NCBI RefSeq assembly: GCF_004216665.1
Contig: NZ_SGWY01000001.1
Location: 496,001 to 560,000, forward strand
Reading direction: 5' to 3'
DNA length: 64,000 nt
From: Agromyces ramosus
Lineage (GTDB): Bacteria > Actinomycetota > Actinomycetes > Actinomycetales > Microbacteriaceae
Below the pieces are notes generated by a model. That model did not search any database and was not told the origin of the DNA. It saw nothing but the letters and a program-made list of their open reading frames with translations. This document shows positions 7,984 through 16,787 of the stretch, one piece after another. The position numbers were made by a program, and so were the translations under genes. Positions within the stretch are counted from its first letter, which is position 1. Each line of letters begins with the position of its first letter.

Positions 7984-9710
7984 CGCGCGCCCGCCCGTTC
8001 GAAGCCGAGCGTGAGCACGGTCGCGAGTCGATCGTCGGCCAGGAGCGACCGGGTGAGGCTCCGCTGCACCTTGCCACTGGTGGTGCGCGGGAGCGTGCCC
8101 TTCCTGATCAGCGCGACGCCGAGCTCGGGGAGCTGGAACTCCTCCGCCACCGAGCGCCGCACGCGCTCGGCCAGGTCGCCGAGGTCGTCGGGCGAGACCC
8201 TCGCCGTGTCGACCTCGGCCACGAGCCCGACGAGGGGCTGCGCGACCGTGCCCTCGAAGGCGGCGCTCAGGCATCCGGAGTGCAGCAGCCCCGCCGCCAT
8301 GCCCTCGAGGTCCTGCGGGTACAGGTTGCGCCCGCGGATGATGATGAGGTCCTTGAGTCGTCCCGTGATCACGAGCTCCCCGTCGACGAGGACGCCGAGG
8401 TCGCCGGTCCGCAGGTATCGACGGCCGTCGGGATCACCCGGGATCGTGGCGGCGAAGGTCTCCGCCGTGGCGTCCGGCCGCTTCCAGTACCCCTGTGCGA
8501 CGCTCGGGCCGCGCACGAGGATCTCGCCGATCGAGCCCGCCGTCGCCCGCTCGCCCGACCGCGGGTCGACGATGACGACCTCGTGGCCGCCGGCCGGCGG
8601 ACCGCACGACACCAGCTCCACGGGTCGTCGGCCGATGGACGCCGGTACGAGCTCGCCGCGCTCGATCGCCGCCGAATCGGCCTCGACCGTCGAGACCGCT
8701 CCCTCGCGCACGCTCGCCGTGACGAGCAGGGTGGTCTCCGCCATGCCGTACGCGGGGATGAACGCCCGGGCCCGGAAGCCCGCCGGGCCGAATCGCCCGG
8801 CGAACGCCGCGAGCGTGTCGGCGCGCACCGGTTCGGCGCCCGTGATGACGCCCTCGAGCGACGACAGGTCGAGCTCGCCGACCTGTTCGTCGGTCACCAG
8901 CCTGGTGCAGAGGGCGTACGCGAAGTCGGGCCCGACGGTGTGCGTCGAGCGGTGCTGGGTGATCAGTCGGAGCCAGAGCAGCGGCCGCCGGAGGAACTGG
9001 CTCGGCGAGGTGAGCACGCTGTCGGCGGCCACCGACACCGGCTGCAGCAGCTGGCCGATCAGGCCCATGTCGTGGTAGTGCGGCAGCCACCCCATCGTCC
9101 GGGACTCGCCCGTGATCCCGACGGCTCCCGCGATGGCCGCCTCGTTGGCGACGAGGTTGCCGTGGCTCACCATGACGCCCTTCGGCACGCCGGTCGACCC
9201 TGAGGTGTACTGGAGGATCGCGAGCGAGTCCGGCGTGATGGGCGGTGCGGTCCAGTCGTCGACGACCCCCTCCAGGGCGGTGATCGGCACGAGGTCCGCG
9301 CCCGCGAGCGTGCCCGACGGCTCCAGGCCCAGCGACCGCAGCGCGGTGGGGTCGGCGAGGATGAGGCGACTCCCCGAATCGGCGATGATCGCCTCGAGGC
9401 GACGCAGTGCGACGTCGGGCTGCCGCGTCGCCGCGACGGGGACCGGGGCCGCCACGAGGCCGGCGTAGAACGTCGCGTACAGCGCCCGGATGAACTCGAG
9501 GCCCGGCTCGAAGGCCAGCACCGCGACCTCACCGGGAGCGTGGCCCAGCGCGGCCAGCGCCGCGGCATCCGCCCTGGCCTGCCGGTCCAGTCGCGCGTAG
9601 GAGGCGAACGCGGACTCCGTCGGGTTCGCGTAGAAGCGGAAGCCGCGCGCGTCTCCTGCGGCGACGGCCGCAGTCCGCATGGCGTCGAGGAAGGTGCTGT
9701 TCGCGGTCAC
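7980..9710 (-). CDS. Fatty acyl-AMP ligase (FAAL)
   Basis: 576-aa adenylate-forming enzyme that activates a fatty acid as acyl-AMP and passes it to a carrier protein. The AMP-binding motif YTSGSTGVPKG, the FAAL-typical GWLPHYHDMGLIG, the YGMAE and RTGDLG motifs and a C-terminal TTSGKVQR lysine region are all visible. The GTG start at 9710 has a good Shine-Dalgarno (GGAGGG, 7 bases upstream). It is first in the operon with two ACAD-like genes, ACP and PPTase. The length and motifs favour FAAL over acyl-CoA ligase; the presence of a dedicated ACP supports this. Confidence 0.92.
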   Translation of the reverse strand: MTANSTFLDAMRTAAVAAGDARGFRFYANPTESAFASYARLDRQARADAAALAALGHAPGEVAVLAFEPGLEFIRALYATFYAGLVAAPVPVAATRQPDVALRRLEAIIADSGSRLILADPTALRSLGLEPSGTLAGADLVPITALEGVVDDWTAPPITPDSLAILQYTSGSTGVPKGVMVSHGNLVANEAAIAGAVGITGESRTMGWLPHYHDMGLIGQLLQPVSVAADSVLTSPSQFLRRPLLWLRLITQHRSTHTVGPDFAYALCTRLVTDEQVGELDLSSLEGVITGAEPVRADTLAAFAGRFGPAGFRARAFIPAYGMAETTLLVTASVREGAVSTVEADSAAIERGELVPASIGRRPVELVSCGPPAGGHEVVIVDPRSGERATAGSIGEILVRGPSVAQGYWKRPDATAETFAATIPGDPDGRRYLRTGDLGVLVDGELVITGRLKDLIIIRGRNLYPQDLEGMAAGLLHSGCLSAAFEGTVAQPLVGLVAEVDTARVSPDDLGDLAERVRRSVAEEFQLPELGVALIRKGTLPRTTSGKVQRSLTRSLLADDRLATVLTLGFERAGAR

Positions 9711-10038
9711 GCCGGATCCCTCCGCTGGTCGGCAGGGCTCGGGGCGCCGACGCGCCCGTCCCCCCTTCGGTCCGGCGAGCCTACGGCCCGCAGTTGAACG
9801 GGGAGGGCGCGTGGTGTTGCGACCGTGTTACAAGTCCCTGCGTCCTACCCCCAACTCGGGGGCGGCGTTCGCGGTCGCCCCTGTTACCTCCCGGTAAACA
9901 ATCCCCCGCACGACGGCCCCGGCGTCCGGTCGCCGGATACGCTGGTCGGGCTGGCGACTCGGCCGACGGCGGACCCTCGGTGACGGCACACCGGCTCGGG
10001 GGCGCGGTCACCGAGGTCGGCGACCGGGGAGGGCGGAC
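9711..10038. promoter_or_regulatory. Divergent intergenic region between acyl cassette and polysaccharide genes
   Basis: 328 bases with no convincing gene. It must hold back-to-back promoters for the acyl-AMP ligase operon (minus) and the acyltransferase operon (plus). It contains GTTAC at 9827 and the imperfect dyad GTTACC-TCCC-GGTAAAC at 9883-9899, similar to GTTAAC elements upstream of other operons in this region. A CCCCC-AACT-style hairpin with CGGGGG lies near 9848-9862. I cannot place -10/-35 boxes with confidence. Confidence 0.45.
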
Positions 10039-10599
10039 GTGAACGGACTTGACCTGCTCCTGCTGATGCAGCGGGCACGCGACGCGGCCTTCTCGTGGAT
10101 CGCCGGTACGGGCTTCGCGCGCTTCGGTGCGCGGACGCGGATCCTGCTGCCGTTCCGGGTGGGGAACGCGGATCGCATCGCGATCGGCTCCGACGTGCTG
10201 ATCGGACCGGGCTCCTGGCTCATCGTGCCGCGCCTCGACGAGCCCGGCCCGGTGATCGTCATCGGCGATCGCGTCCGCATGAACGAGACCTCGATCTCCG
10301 CCGTGCACAGCGTCGTGATCGAGGACGGCGTGGCGATGGCGCGCGGCGTCTACATCTCCGACCACACGCACGGGTTCGACGCGCCGGACACGTTCATCAG
10401 GGACCAGCCGCTCGCCAGGGTCGCGCCGGTGCGGATCTGCCGGGGCGCGTGGCTCGGCCAGAACGCCGTGATCATGCCCGGCGTCACCATCGGCGCCGGC
10501 GCCGTGGTCGGCGCCAACTCGGTCGTCAGGGAGGACGTGCCGCCGCGCTGCGTCGTCGCGGGCGCTCCCGCCCGACTCATCCGGCAGCTGGCCGCATGA
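10039..10599 (+). CDS. Hexapeptide-repeat acyltransferase (WcaF/MaT-like)
   Basis: 186-aa left-handed beta-helix acyltransferase, probably transferring an acetyl or other short acyl group to a sugar. The C-terminal half shows repeated [LIV]GxxxxI/V hexapeptides, including the WLGQNAVIMPGVTIGAGAVVGANSVV region split over several turns, and the catalytic-type histidine in SDHTHGF. The GTG start has a purine-rich GGGGAGGG Shine-Dalgarno. The stop overlaps the ATG of the next glycosyltransferase. It likely decorates the polysaccharide repeat unit. Confidence 0.88.
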   Translation: MNGLDLLLLMQRARDAAFSWIAGTGFARFGARTRILLPFRVGNADRIAIGSDVLIGPGSWLIVPRLDEPGPVIVIGDRVRMNETSISAVHSVVIEDGVAMARGVYISDHTHGFDAPDTFIRDQPLARVAPVRICRGAWLGQNAVIMPGVTIGAGAVVGANSVVREDVPPRCVVAGAPARLIRQLAA

Positions 10600-11792
10600 C
10601 GGAGCAGACCGGCACCGGCTCGGTCCCGGCCCAGGTCGGGGCCGGTCCTCGCCGCGCCGCCGACTACGTCTTCACCTTCAGCTACGAGACGTACTCCGAC
10701 GCCGTGCGTCGCGGCATGATGCGCCCGCCCGACCGGATCCTCGCGAGCCTGATGCGGAGCCCGGAGGTGCGCCGCCTGCTCGTGGCGAACCCGTTCCGGT
10801 GGCTCCCCAGGGTCGCGGCGACGCCGCTGCTCGACCGCGACGCGCGGTTCCCCCCGAGTGGGCGGATGTCGCTGCATCGTCCCGTGCGGATGCGCCGCGA
10901 CGACCCCACCGACGTCGGCGCCCTCGACGCCGCTTACCGCGGCTACGACCGCTCCCTGCTCCGTGCCGCCCGCCGGCTCGAGCTGGTGCTGCCGTACGTG
11001 CTCACGACCAATCCCCTCGTCGCCGGATTCGCGCCGTTCGACTGGGCCTCCGAGGTGACGTTCTTCGCGCGTGACGACTGGTCGAGCTCCCCGGCGCGCG
11101 AGGCGTACTGGCCGGCGTATCGGGCGGCGTACCGCCGGATCTCGGAATCGGGACGGCCGGTCGCCGCCGTCTCCGAGGAGATCATCGATCGGATCGCCCC
11201 GACCGGCCCCAGCGCCGTCGTGCCGAACGGCGTCGAGCCGTCGGAGTGGCTCGGCCCGCCGCCGCCGGCCCCCGCCTGGCTCGACGCGATCCCGGGTCCA
11301 CGGGCGGTGTACGTCGGCACCCTGGACTCGCGTCTCGACGTGCCGGGGATCGTGGATCTCGCGATTCGCCGCCCCGACCTGCAGGTGGTGCTGCTCGGCC
11401 CGCTGCCCGACCCCGCGTACGTGGCCGAGCTCCGCCCGCTCCGCAACGTCCACCTGCACCCGAGCGTCGCTCGTGCCGAGCTCGTCGCGACGCTTCGCAA
11501 CGCCGACCTCTGCCTGCTCGCCCATCGCCGCACCCCGCTCACCGAGGCCATGAGCCCGCTGAAGATCTACGAGTACCTCGCGGCCGGGATCCCGGTCATC
11601 GCCACCGATCTGCCGCCCGTGCGGGGCATCGACGAACGGGTGCTGCTCGCCGACACCGTCGGCGAGTTCGCCGACGTCGTCCCGATGGCGCTCGCGCTCG
11701 ACCGCGCGGACGAACCGCGGCGCACCGCCTTCATCGAGGCGAACTCGTGGGCGGCGCGACACGAACGGGTCTTCGCCCTCGCACGATCGTGA
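10596..11792 (+). CDS. Glycosyltransferase (GT4-like, GT-B fold)
   Basis: 398 aa. The C-terminal nucleotide-sugar binding half is recognisable: AVYVGTLDSR, LLGPLPD, and the acidic motif in PLKIYEYLAAGIPVIAT, where Glu of the E-x7-type motif normally binds the donor. The N-terminal half is less conserved and begins YVFTFSYETYSDA. The ATG overlaps the upstream stop (ATGA). The donor and acceptor sugars cannot be deduced. Confidence 0.85.
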   Translation: MTEQTGTGSVPAQVGAGPRRAADYVFTFSYETYSDAVRRGMMRPPDRILASLMRSPEVRRLLVANPFRWLPRVAATPLLDRDARFPPSGRMSLHRPVRMRRDDPTDVGALDAAYRGYDRSLLRAARRLELVLPYVLTTNPLVAGFAPFDWASEVTFFARDDWSSSPAREAYWPAYRAAYRRISESGRPVAAVSEEIIDRIAPTGPSAVVPNGVEPSEWLGPPPPAPAWLDAIPGPRAVYVGTLDSRLDVPGIVDLAIRRPDLQVVLLGPLPDPAYVAELRPLRNVHLHPSVARAELVATLRNADLCLLAHRRTPLTEAMSPLKIYEYLAAGIPVIATDLPPVRGIDERVLLADTVGEFADVVPMALALDRADEPRRTAFIEANSWAARHERVFALARS

Positions 11793-12170
11793 GGTGCTCG
11801 CCGTGCGCGTCACGAGCCCGCCGGGGAGCCTGTGCGCCGCCGGATCGGCCCGCTGCCCCCCGAACGGAGGGGGCACCCACCCGAATGTGTCGGCCGTGTA
11901 TCGGTCACCTGAAGAGCCTGTGAATTGCACCTCCGGGCGCTATCGCGGGGATCCGACGTCTGGCTAGCATCGCCCCAGAGGACGATCGACCGCGGCACCG
12001 GGGAGGGCCGCGGATCCCCCGACGGGACGTGGACACCACGTCGATCGCACTCGCTCGAGTTCACAGGCGACGACCGCCTGCACCACTGCCAGCATTCGGC
12101 CGGGCAGGGTGGTCGCCCCCTCCGACCGCTCGTACGAGCCGTATGGGCCGCCACGGAGGGGGAACGATCG
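11793..12170 (+). other. Intergenic region before the first sugar-1-phosphate transferase gene
   Basis: 378 bases without a convincing gene. It starts with a terminator-like hairpin (11854-11875). A TTGCAC hexamer (11925-11930) and TAGCAT (11965-11970) are individually promoter-like but 34 bases apart, so I do not pair them. The long 5' leader of the next gene ends with the GGAGGGGG ribosome binding site at about 12155-12162. Confidence 0.4.
11854..11875 (+). terminator. Hairpin after glycosyltransferase operon
   Basis: Inverted repeat TGCCCCC/GGGGGCA with an 8-base loop, 61 bases after the stop at 11792. There is no T tract. It is a plausible terminator for the two-gene unit ending at 11792. 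Confidence 0.5.
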
Positions 12171-13700
12171 TTGACCACTGAAGCAGACAGCAGGTCGATC
12201 GCGGGCTCACCCGCGGAGCGCCTGCTGGACCGCGCGGCATCGGTCGGGGCATCCGTCGGCCAGCGCGTGGCCTCGCAGCCGCGCAAGCTCGGTTGGCGCC
12301 ACCGGCTCGTGTTCGCCCTCACGGCGACGGATGCCGCGGTCATCGTCGTCGCGCTCCTCGTCGCGCAGTTCGTGCGATTCCGGACCACCGCGCTCGGTGC
12401 CGCGACGCCCCAGGCGGACGTCGCCTACCTGTCGCTCGGCGCGACCATCGCGGTCGTCTGGGTGGTCGCCCTCTCGGCGACGAGGTCCCGGCTGATCCGC
12501 AACATCGGCACGGGCACGGTCGAATACCAGCGCGTGGTGAACGCCACCCTGATCACCTTCGGGACGCTCGCCGTCGTGGCCTTCCTGCTGCAGCTCGAGA
12601 TCGCGCGCGGCTACCTCGCGGTGGCCCTGCCGCTCGGGCTCGCGCTGCTGCTCGCGGGCCGCGTCACCTGGCGCTACCTCCTGCACCGGATGCGTCGTGT
12701 CGGCCGCTGCACGACGGGGTCGATCATCGTCGGCCGGCCGGACGACGTCGCGCGCGTGGTCGACGAGCTCCGTCGGCAGTACCGCGTCGGCTACCGCGCG
12801 ATCGGCGCCACCTTCGCGGGATCGGCGCGGACCCGCCGGTCGCAGGAGATCGACCTGCCCACGGTGGACTTCGCCGACCTCGCCGCGACGTCGAAGCGCA
12901 CGAGGACGCGCGCGGTGATCGTCGCCGGCGACCTCCCCGGCGGGAGCGCCACCATCCGGCGGCTCGGGTGGGAGCTGGAGAACTCGAACACCGAGCTCAT
13001 CCTCGTGTCGCGCCTCACCGACGTGGCGGGTCCGCGCATCCACCTCCGGCCCATCAACGGCCTGCCGATGGTGCACGTCGACCTTCCCCAGTACTCGGGG
13101 TTCGGGCACGCGGTCAAGCGCAGCTTCGACATCGCGGTCGCGGCCGTGGCGCTGCTCCTGCTCGGCCCGATGATGGCGGTCATCGCCGTCGGGGTGCGCC
13201 TCTCCGGAGACGGGCCGGTGCTCTTCCGGCAGGAGCGCGTGGGCGCGCACGGCACTCGGTTCACGATGCTGAAGTTCCGGTCGATGGTCACCGACGCCGA
13301 GGCGCGACTCCTCGACCTGCAGGATCGCAACGAGGGCAGCGGCGTGCTGTTCAAGGTGCGGGACGATCCGAGGGTGACGCCGTTCGGACGCGCGCTCCGG
13401 CGGTATTCGCTCGACGAGCTCCCCCAGCTGTGGAACGTGCTCGCCGGCTCGATGAGCCTGGTCGGGCCGCGGCCGCCCCTTCCGGACGAGGTCGAGCGGT
13501 ACGAGGAGGACGTGAATCGCCGGCTCCTCACCAAGCCCGGCATCACCGGCCTCTGGCAGGTCAGCGGCCGGTCGGACCTCTCATGGGACGAGAGCGTGAA
13601 GATCGACCTCTACTACGTCGAGAACTGGTCGATCACGGGAGACCTGGTGATCCTCCTGAAGACCGTCAGGGCCGTGGTCGGGAGCCGCGGCGCCTACTGA
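12171..13700 (+). CDS. Polyprenyl-phosphate sugar-1-phosphate transferase (WbaP/CpsE type), first copy
   Basis: 509-aa initiating enzyme that attaches the first sugar phosphate to undecaprenyl phosphate at the membrane. The N-terminal half has four to five hydrophobic segments (within about 40-170) and a CoA-binding-like nucleotide region. The C-terminal bacterial sugar transferase domain follows, with KRSFDIAVA, FRQERVG, MLKFRSM, RRYSLDELPQLWNV, SLVGPRPP and PGITGLWQVSGRS. The TTG start at 12171 follows GGAGGGGG at suitable distance; further upstream in-frame starts lack this. A diverged paralogue lies at 36744. Confidence 0.92.
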   Translation: MTTEADSRSIAGSPAERLLDRAASVGASVGQRVASQPRKLGWRHRLVFALTATDAAVIVVALLVAQFVRFRTTALGAATPQADVAYLSLGATIAVVWVVALSATRSRLIRNIGTGTVEYQRVVNATLITFGTLAVVAFLLQLEIARGYLAVALPLGLALLLAGRVTWRYLLHRMRRVGRCTTGSIIVGRPDDVARVVDELRRQYRVGYRAIGATFAGSARTRRSQEIDLPTVDFADLAATSKRTRTRAVIVAGDLPGGSATIRRLGWELENSNTELILVSRLTDVAGPRIHLRPINGLPMVHVDLPQYSGFGHAVKRSFDIAVAAVALLLLGPMMAVIAVGVRLSGDGPVLFRQERVGAHGTRFTMLKFRSMVTDAEARLLDLQDRNEGSGVLFKVRDDPRVTPFGRALRRYSLDELPQLWNVLAGSMSLVGPRPPLPDEVERYEEDVNRRLLTKPGITGLWQVSGRSDLSWDESVKIDLYYVENWSITGDLVILLKTVRAVVGSRGAY

Positions 13701-13732
13701 GCTCCCATGGGGCGCTCCGATCGGAGGACGGC

Positions 13733-14899
13733 ATGGCGGGTCTCATCGTGCAGGAGTGGATCGAGGAGTCGGGCGGGGCGGAGCAGGTGCTCGAGGCCAT
13801 GCGCGTCGCCTTCCCGGAGGCACGCGTCGCCTGCCTCTGGAACGACGATCCGGGACGGTTCGCGCCCGATGCCGTCGACGAGTCCTGGCTGGCCCGCACG
13901 CCGCTGCGCGGCCGCAAGGCGCTCGCCCTCCCGCTGATGTCCGGGACCTGGCGCCGGGGCTGGGGCTCCGCCCAGGCTCCCGACTGGGTGCTGGCGAGCA
14001 GCTACGTCTTCGCGCACCACGCCGGCTTCGGCACCCGCGCCGGCGTGCCGAAGTTCTCCTACGTCCACACGCCCGCGCGCTACCTCTGGGAGCCCGGGCT
14101 GGACGGCCGCACGGCCCTGCCGCTCATGGGTCCGCCCCGCGCCTGGCTGCGCGGCGTCGATCGACGGGCGGCGCCGCACTCGGGCTCGCTCGCCGCCAAC
14201 AGTGCGTTCGTGCGGGACCGGATCCGCCGCGCGTGGGACCGGGACGCGCGGGTCATCCACCCGCCGGTCGACGCGGCGGCGATCGCGGCGGTCGGCGCGT
14301 GGGCCGAGCGCACGACGTCCGCCGAGCAGGCGGTCCTGGCGGACCTGCCGGACCACGGATTCCTCCTGGCGGCCTCGCGCCTCGTCCCCTACAAGCGGCA
14401 TGCCGCGGTGCTCGACCTCGGTGAGCGGCTCGGCCTGCCCGTCGTGATCGCGGGCGCGGGTCCGGAGCGCGAGCGCCTCGCCGCCCTCGCCGCGGACGCG
14501 AGCGTGCCGGTGCACGTGCTCGGGCGCGTGTCCGACGAGCTCATGCGCGCCCTCTTCCAGCGTGCGCTCGCGCTCGTCTTCCCGCCCGTCGAGGACTTCG
14601 GGATCATCCCGGTCGAGGCGATGGCCGCCGGATGCCCCGTGATCGTCAACCGCGTCGGCGGCGCCGCCGAGTCCGTCGTCGACGGCCTGTCCGGCGTCCA
14701 CTACGACCCCGACGACCCAGCGGGCTTCCGCGCCGCCGTGGATGCCGCGAGCGGGATCGATCCCGACGCGGCCCGACGGCGTGCCCTCGAGTTCGACACG
14801 GCGAGGTTCCTCGACGAGCTGCGCGACTGGGTGCTCGGCGGCGACGATCAGGCCGTCGCCGGCACGCGGCCGAACAGCGTCGCCTCCGCGGCCGGGTAG
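13733..14899 (+). CDS. Glycosyltransferase family 4 protein
   Basis: 388 aa. GT4 signature in the C-terminal half: LLAASRLVPYKR (donor phosphate binding), VIAGAGPERERL, and FPPVEDFGIIPVEAMAAGCPVI, with Glu residues of the EX7E motif. ATG at 13733 follows GGAGGA by about 5 bases. It is 32 bases downstream of the sugar-1-phosphate transferase and probably forms an operon with it. Its last 52 bases overlap the end of the convergent gene at 14848. It resembles mannosyltransferases, but the specificity is not certain. Confidence 0.9.
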   Translation: MAGLIVQEWIEESGGAEQVLEAMRVAFPEARVACLWNDDPGRFAPDAVDESWLARTPLRGRKALALPLMSGTWRRGWGSAQAPDWVLASSYVFAHHAGFGTRAGVPKFSYVHTPARYLWEPGLDGRTALPLMGPPRAWLRGVDRRAAPHSGSLAANSAFVRDRIRRAWDRDARVIHPPVDAAAIAAVGAWAERTTSAEQAVLADLPDHGFLLAASRLVPYKRHAAVLDLGERLGLPVVIAGAGPERERLAALAADASVPVHVLGRVSDELMRALFQRALALVFPPVEDFGIIPVEAMAAGCPVIVNRVGGAAESVVDGLSGVHYDPDDPAGFRAAVDAASGIDPDAARRRALEFDTARFLDELRDWVLGGDDQAVAGTRPNSVASAAG

Positions 14900-15801
14900 C
14901 CCCGGCGCCAGTCCGCCCTGCGCCGCCACACGGTGCTCCACGGCGCGCGCGACCGGCGGGTGACGGTCTCCAGCGCGGCCCGGATCCCCACGCCCGCGAC
15001 GAGCAGGCGCACTCCGATCGCGGCGCGCACCGGCGTCCACGTCTTGCGCAGGTGCGTGACCTTGCCGGCCATCACCATGCACCCCTTCTCGCCGCCCGCG
15101 TCGCTCGAGCCCCCGACCTCGTGCACGATGACGGCATCGGGCACCACCACGCGACGCATGCCGGCGCGGCCCGCGCGCAGGCTGAACTCGGCGTCCTCGC
15201 CGTAGAGGAAGTAGTCCTCGTCCATGCCGCCGAGGCGTTCGAAGTCCGCACGGCGAACCAGCAGGAGGCATCCGGTGATGATCGGCACCTCCCGCACGGA
15301 GTCCCGGTTCCATGCGCCGAGGGACTCGGGATCGAAGAACGGCGAGCGCTTGAACGTCGTCGAGAGCATCGTGGCGAACATCGTGAGGGACCACAGGCTG
15401 GGGGCGCCCCAGCAGGAGCTCGGGTCGACGCTGCCGTCGGGCCGCAGGGTCCGCCCGCCGAACATCCCGAACTCCGGGTGCGCGGCCGCGAAGTCGAGCA
15501 GCGCTCGCAGGGAACCGGGGAGCACGATGGTGTCGGGGTTCAGCAGCAGGAGCCAGGTCCCGCTCGCGGCGCGCGCGCCGAGGTTCACGCCGCGGGCGAA
15601 GCCCAGGTTCTCCCCCGCCTCGATCGCCACGACTCCGGGGAACCCGGCACGGAACGCGGGAACGCTGCCGTCCGACGAGCCGTTGTCGACCACGATGAGC
15701 TCCAGGTCGACCGTGGCGGCGGTCTGGAGCACCGATCGCAGGCACGCGGCCGTGGCATCCCTCGTGTTGTAGTTCACGACCACCACGCTCAGTTCGGGCA
15801 C
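14848..15801 (-). CDS. Glycosyltransferase family 2 protein (rhamnosyltransferase-like)
   Basis: 317 aa, GT-A fold. Starts PELSVVVVNYNTRD, followed by VDNGSSDGS, LLLLNPDT (DxD-like position) and FLYGEDAEFSLR, all typical of the RfbF/WbbL-like GT2 group. A C-terminal basic segment may contact the membrane. I chose the GTG at 15801, directly before the conserved beta strand, with GGAAGGA about 8 bases upstream; a longer GTG start at 15852 adds 17 unconserved residues. The 3' end overlaps the opposing GT4 gene by 52 bases. Confidence 0.88.
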   Translation of the reverse strand: MPELSVVVVNYNTRDATAACLRSVLQTAATVDLELIVVDNGSSDGSVPAFRAGFPGVVAIEAGENLGFARGVNLGARAASGTWLLLLNPDTIVLPGSLRALLDFAAAHPEFGMFGGRTLRPDGSVDPSSCWGAPSLWSLTMFATMLSTTFKRSPFFDPESLGAWNRDSVREVPIITGCLLLVRRADFERLGGMDEDYFLYGEDAEFSLRAGRAGMRRVVVPDAVIVHEVGGSSDAGGEKGCMVMAGKVTHLRKTWTPVRAAIGVRLLVAGVGIRAALETVTRRSRAPWSTVWRRRADWRRGYPAAEATLFGRVPATA

Positions 15802-15854
15802 GTTGCGTCCTTCCGGTCTCTGCGGGCTCGGCGGGCTGCGTGGCACGTCCACGG

Positions 15855-16787
15855 TCAGATGGTCACGGGCTCCAGGTCGTCACGGCGCGAGACCCGCCAC
15901 CGCGAGGCCTCGCGGAGATCGTCGTAGGTGATGTCGTCGGCCGGGCAGACGACGGCGAGCCCGCGTTCCGCGAGGAAGGCCGCGAGGTCGTCCTGATGCG
16001 AGTCGATGTGCTCCCCGTGGTCGACCGATCGCGCGGCGAGCACCGGCACCTTCCCGGCGCTGAGCGCCGCGAGCGCGGTCCCGGTCCCCGCGTGCCCGAT
16101 CACCACGTCGGCAGCGGTCAGCTCGGCGGAGAGGGTCGCCGACGGCACCGACGCGATCGCGTCGATGCCCAGGCCGCTGGCGTCCGTCGAGCCCGTCTGC
16201 CAGAGCACGCGGGTGTCGTCGGGGAGCGCGCGATGCGCGGACTCCACCAGCCGACGGAATCCGAAGTCGCCGTTCCCCCCGACGGTGACGACCGCGCGGG
16301 TGATCGGCCGCTCTCCCACGGGCTCGACCTTGAAGCCGTCGAACACCGAGAGGGCGTACCGCCACCGGCCCGAGGCCCGGGACGGGTACTGCACGTACCG
16401 GCGCACCGACGGGATGTGATCCACCAGCTTGCCCGTCGTGGAGAGGTCGGTGACGCGGGTGGCGCTCTCGACGTAGCTGAACGGCACGCGGTGCAGCAGC
16501 GCGGGGATGAGCGCGGAGAGCGCGATCTGCGCCCCCGAGCTGACCACGCGGTCGATCCGGTGCTCGGCGAACGCGCGCTGGGCCACCCGCGTGTCGCGGA
16601 GCACGCCCACCGCGTCCCGCGGCGGTCGCGTCGGCACGTGGTAGACGTGCTCGCCGTCGAGGAGCGAGCGGCTCTGCGCCGTGTCGTCGGTCATCCAGAC
16701 GACGTGGTCGCCGCCCGTGATGCGGGGAGCGAGCATGTGGAGTTGTGCGAGATGGCCTCCTGAGATGGCCACGAGCATCGTCGTCAT
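15855..16787 (-). CDS. Glycosyltransferase resembling fused Alg14/Alg13 (GT28 C-terminal type)
   Basis: 310 aa. The N-terminus MTTMLVAISGGHLAQLHML matches Alg14/PssD-type membrane-associated subunits, and the C-terminal part with VTVGGNGDFGF and DVVIGHAGTGTALAALSAGKVPVLAA matches the Alg13/PssE/MurG donor-binding domain. Family members add a sugar (GlcNAc, Glc or GlcA) to a polyprenyl-linked acceptor. The ATG at 16787 overlaps the stop of the SGNH lipoprotein gene (ATGA). Confidence 0.85.
   Translation of the reverse strand: MTTMLVAISGGHLAQLHMLAPRITGGDHVVWMTDDTAQSRSLLDGEHVYHVPTRPPRDAVGVLRDTRVAQRAFAEHRIDRVVSSGAQIALSALIPALLHRVPFSYVESATRVTDLSTTGKLVDHIPSVRRYVQYPSRASGRWRYALSVFDGFKVEPVGERPITRAVVTVGGNGDFGFRRLVESAHRALPDDTRVLWQTGSTDASGLGIDAIASVPSATLSAELTAADVVIGHAGTGTALAALSAGKVPVLAARSVDHGEHIDSHQDDLAAFLAERGLAVVCPADDITYDDLREASRWRVSRRDDLEPVTI

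Noticed and set aside
4511-9078. Very long plus-strand frames (913 and 988 codons) across the acyl cassette
   Set aside because: They are antisense shadows of the ACAD and FAAL genes, which show conserved motifs and regular overlaps. The plus-strand translations are low-complexity Arg/Gly/Ala sequence.
11925-11970. TTGCAC and TAGCAT as a promoter for the first sugar-1-phosphate transferase
   Set aside because: Spacing is 34 bases, about twice what a sigma-70 type promoter allows.
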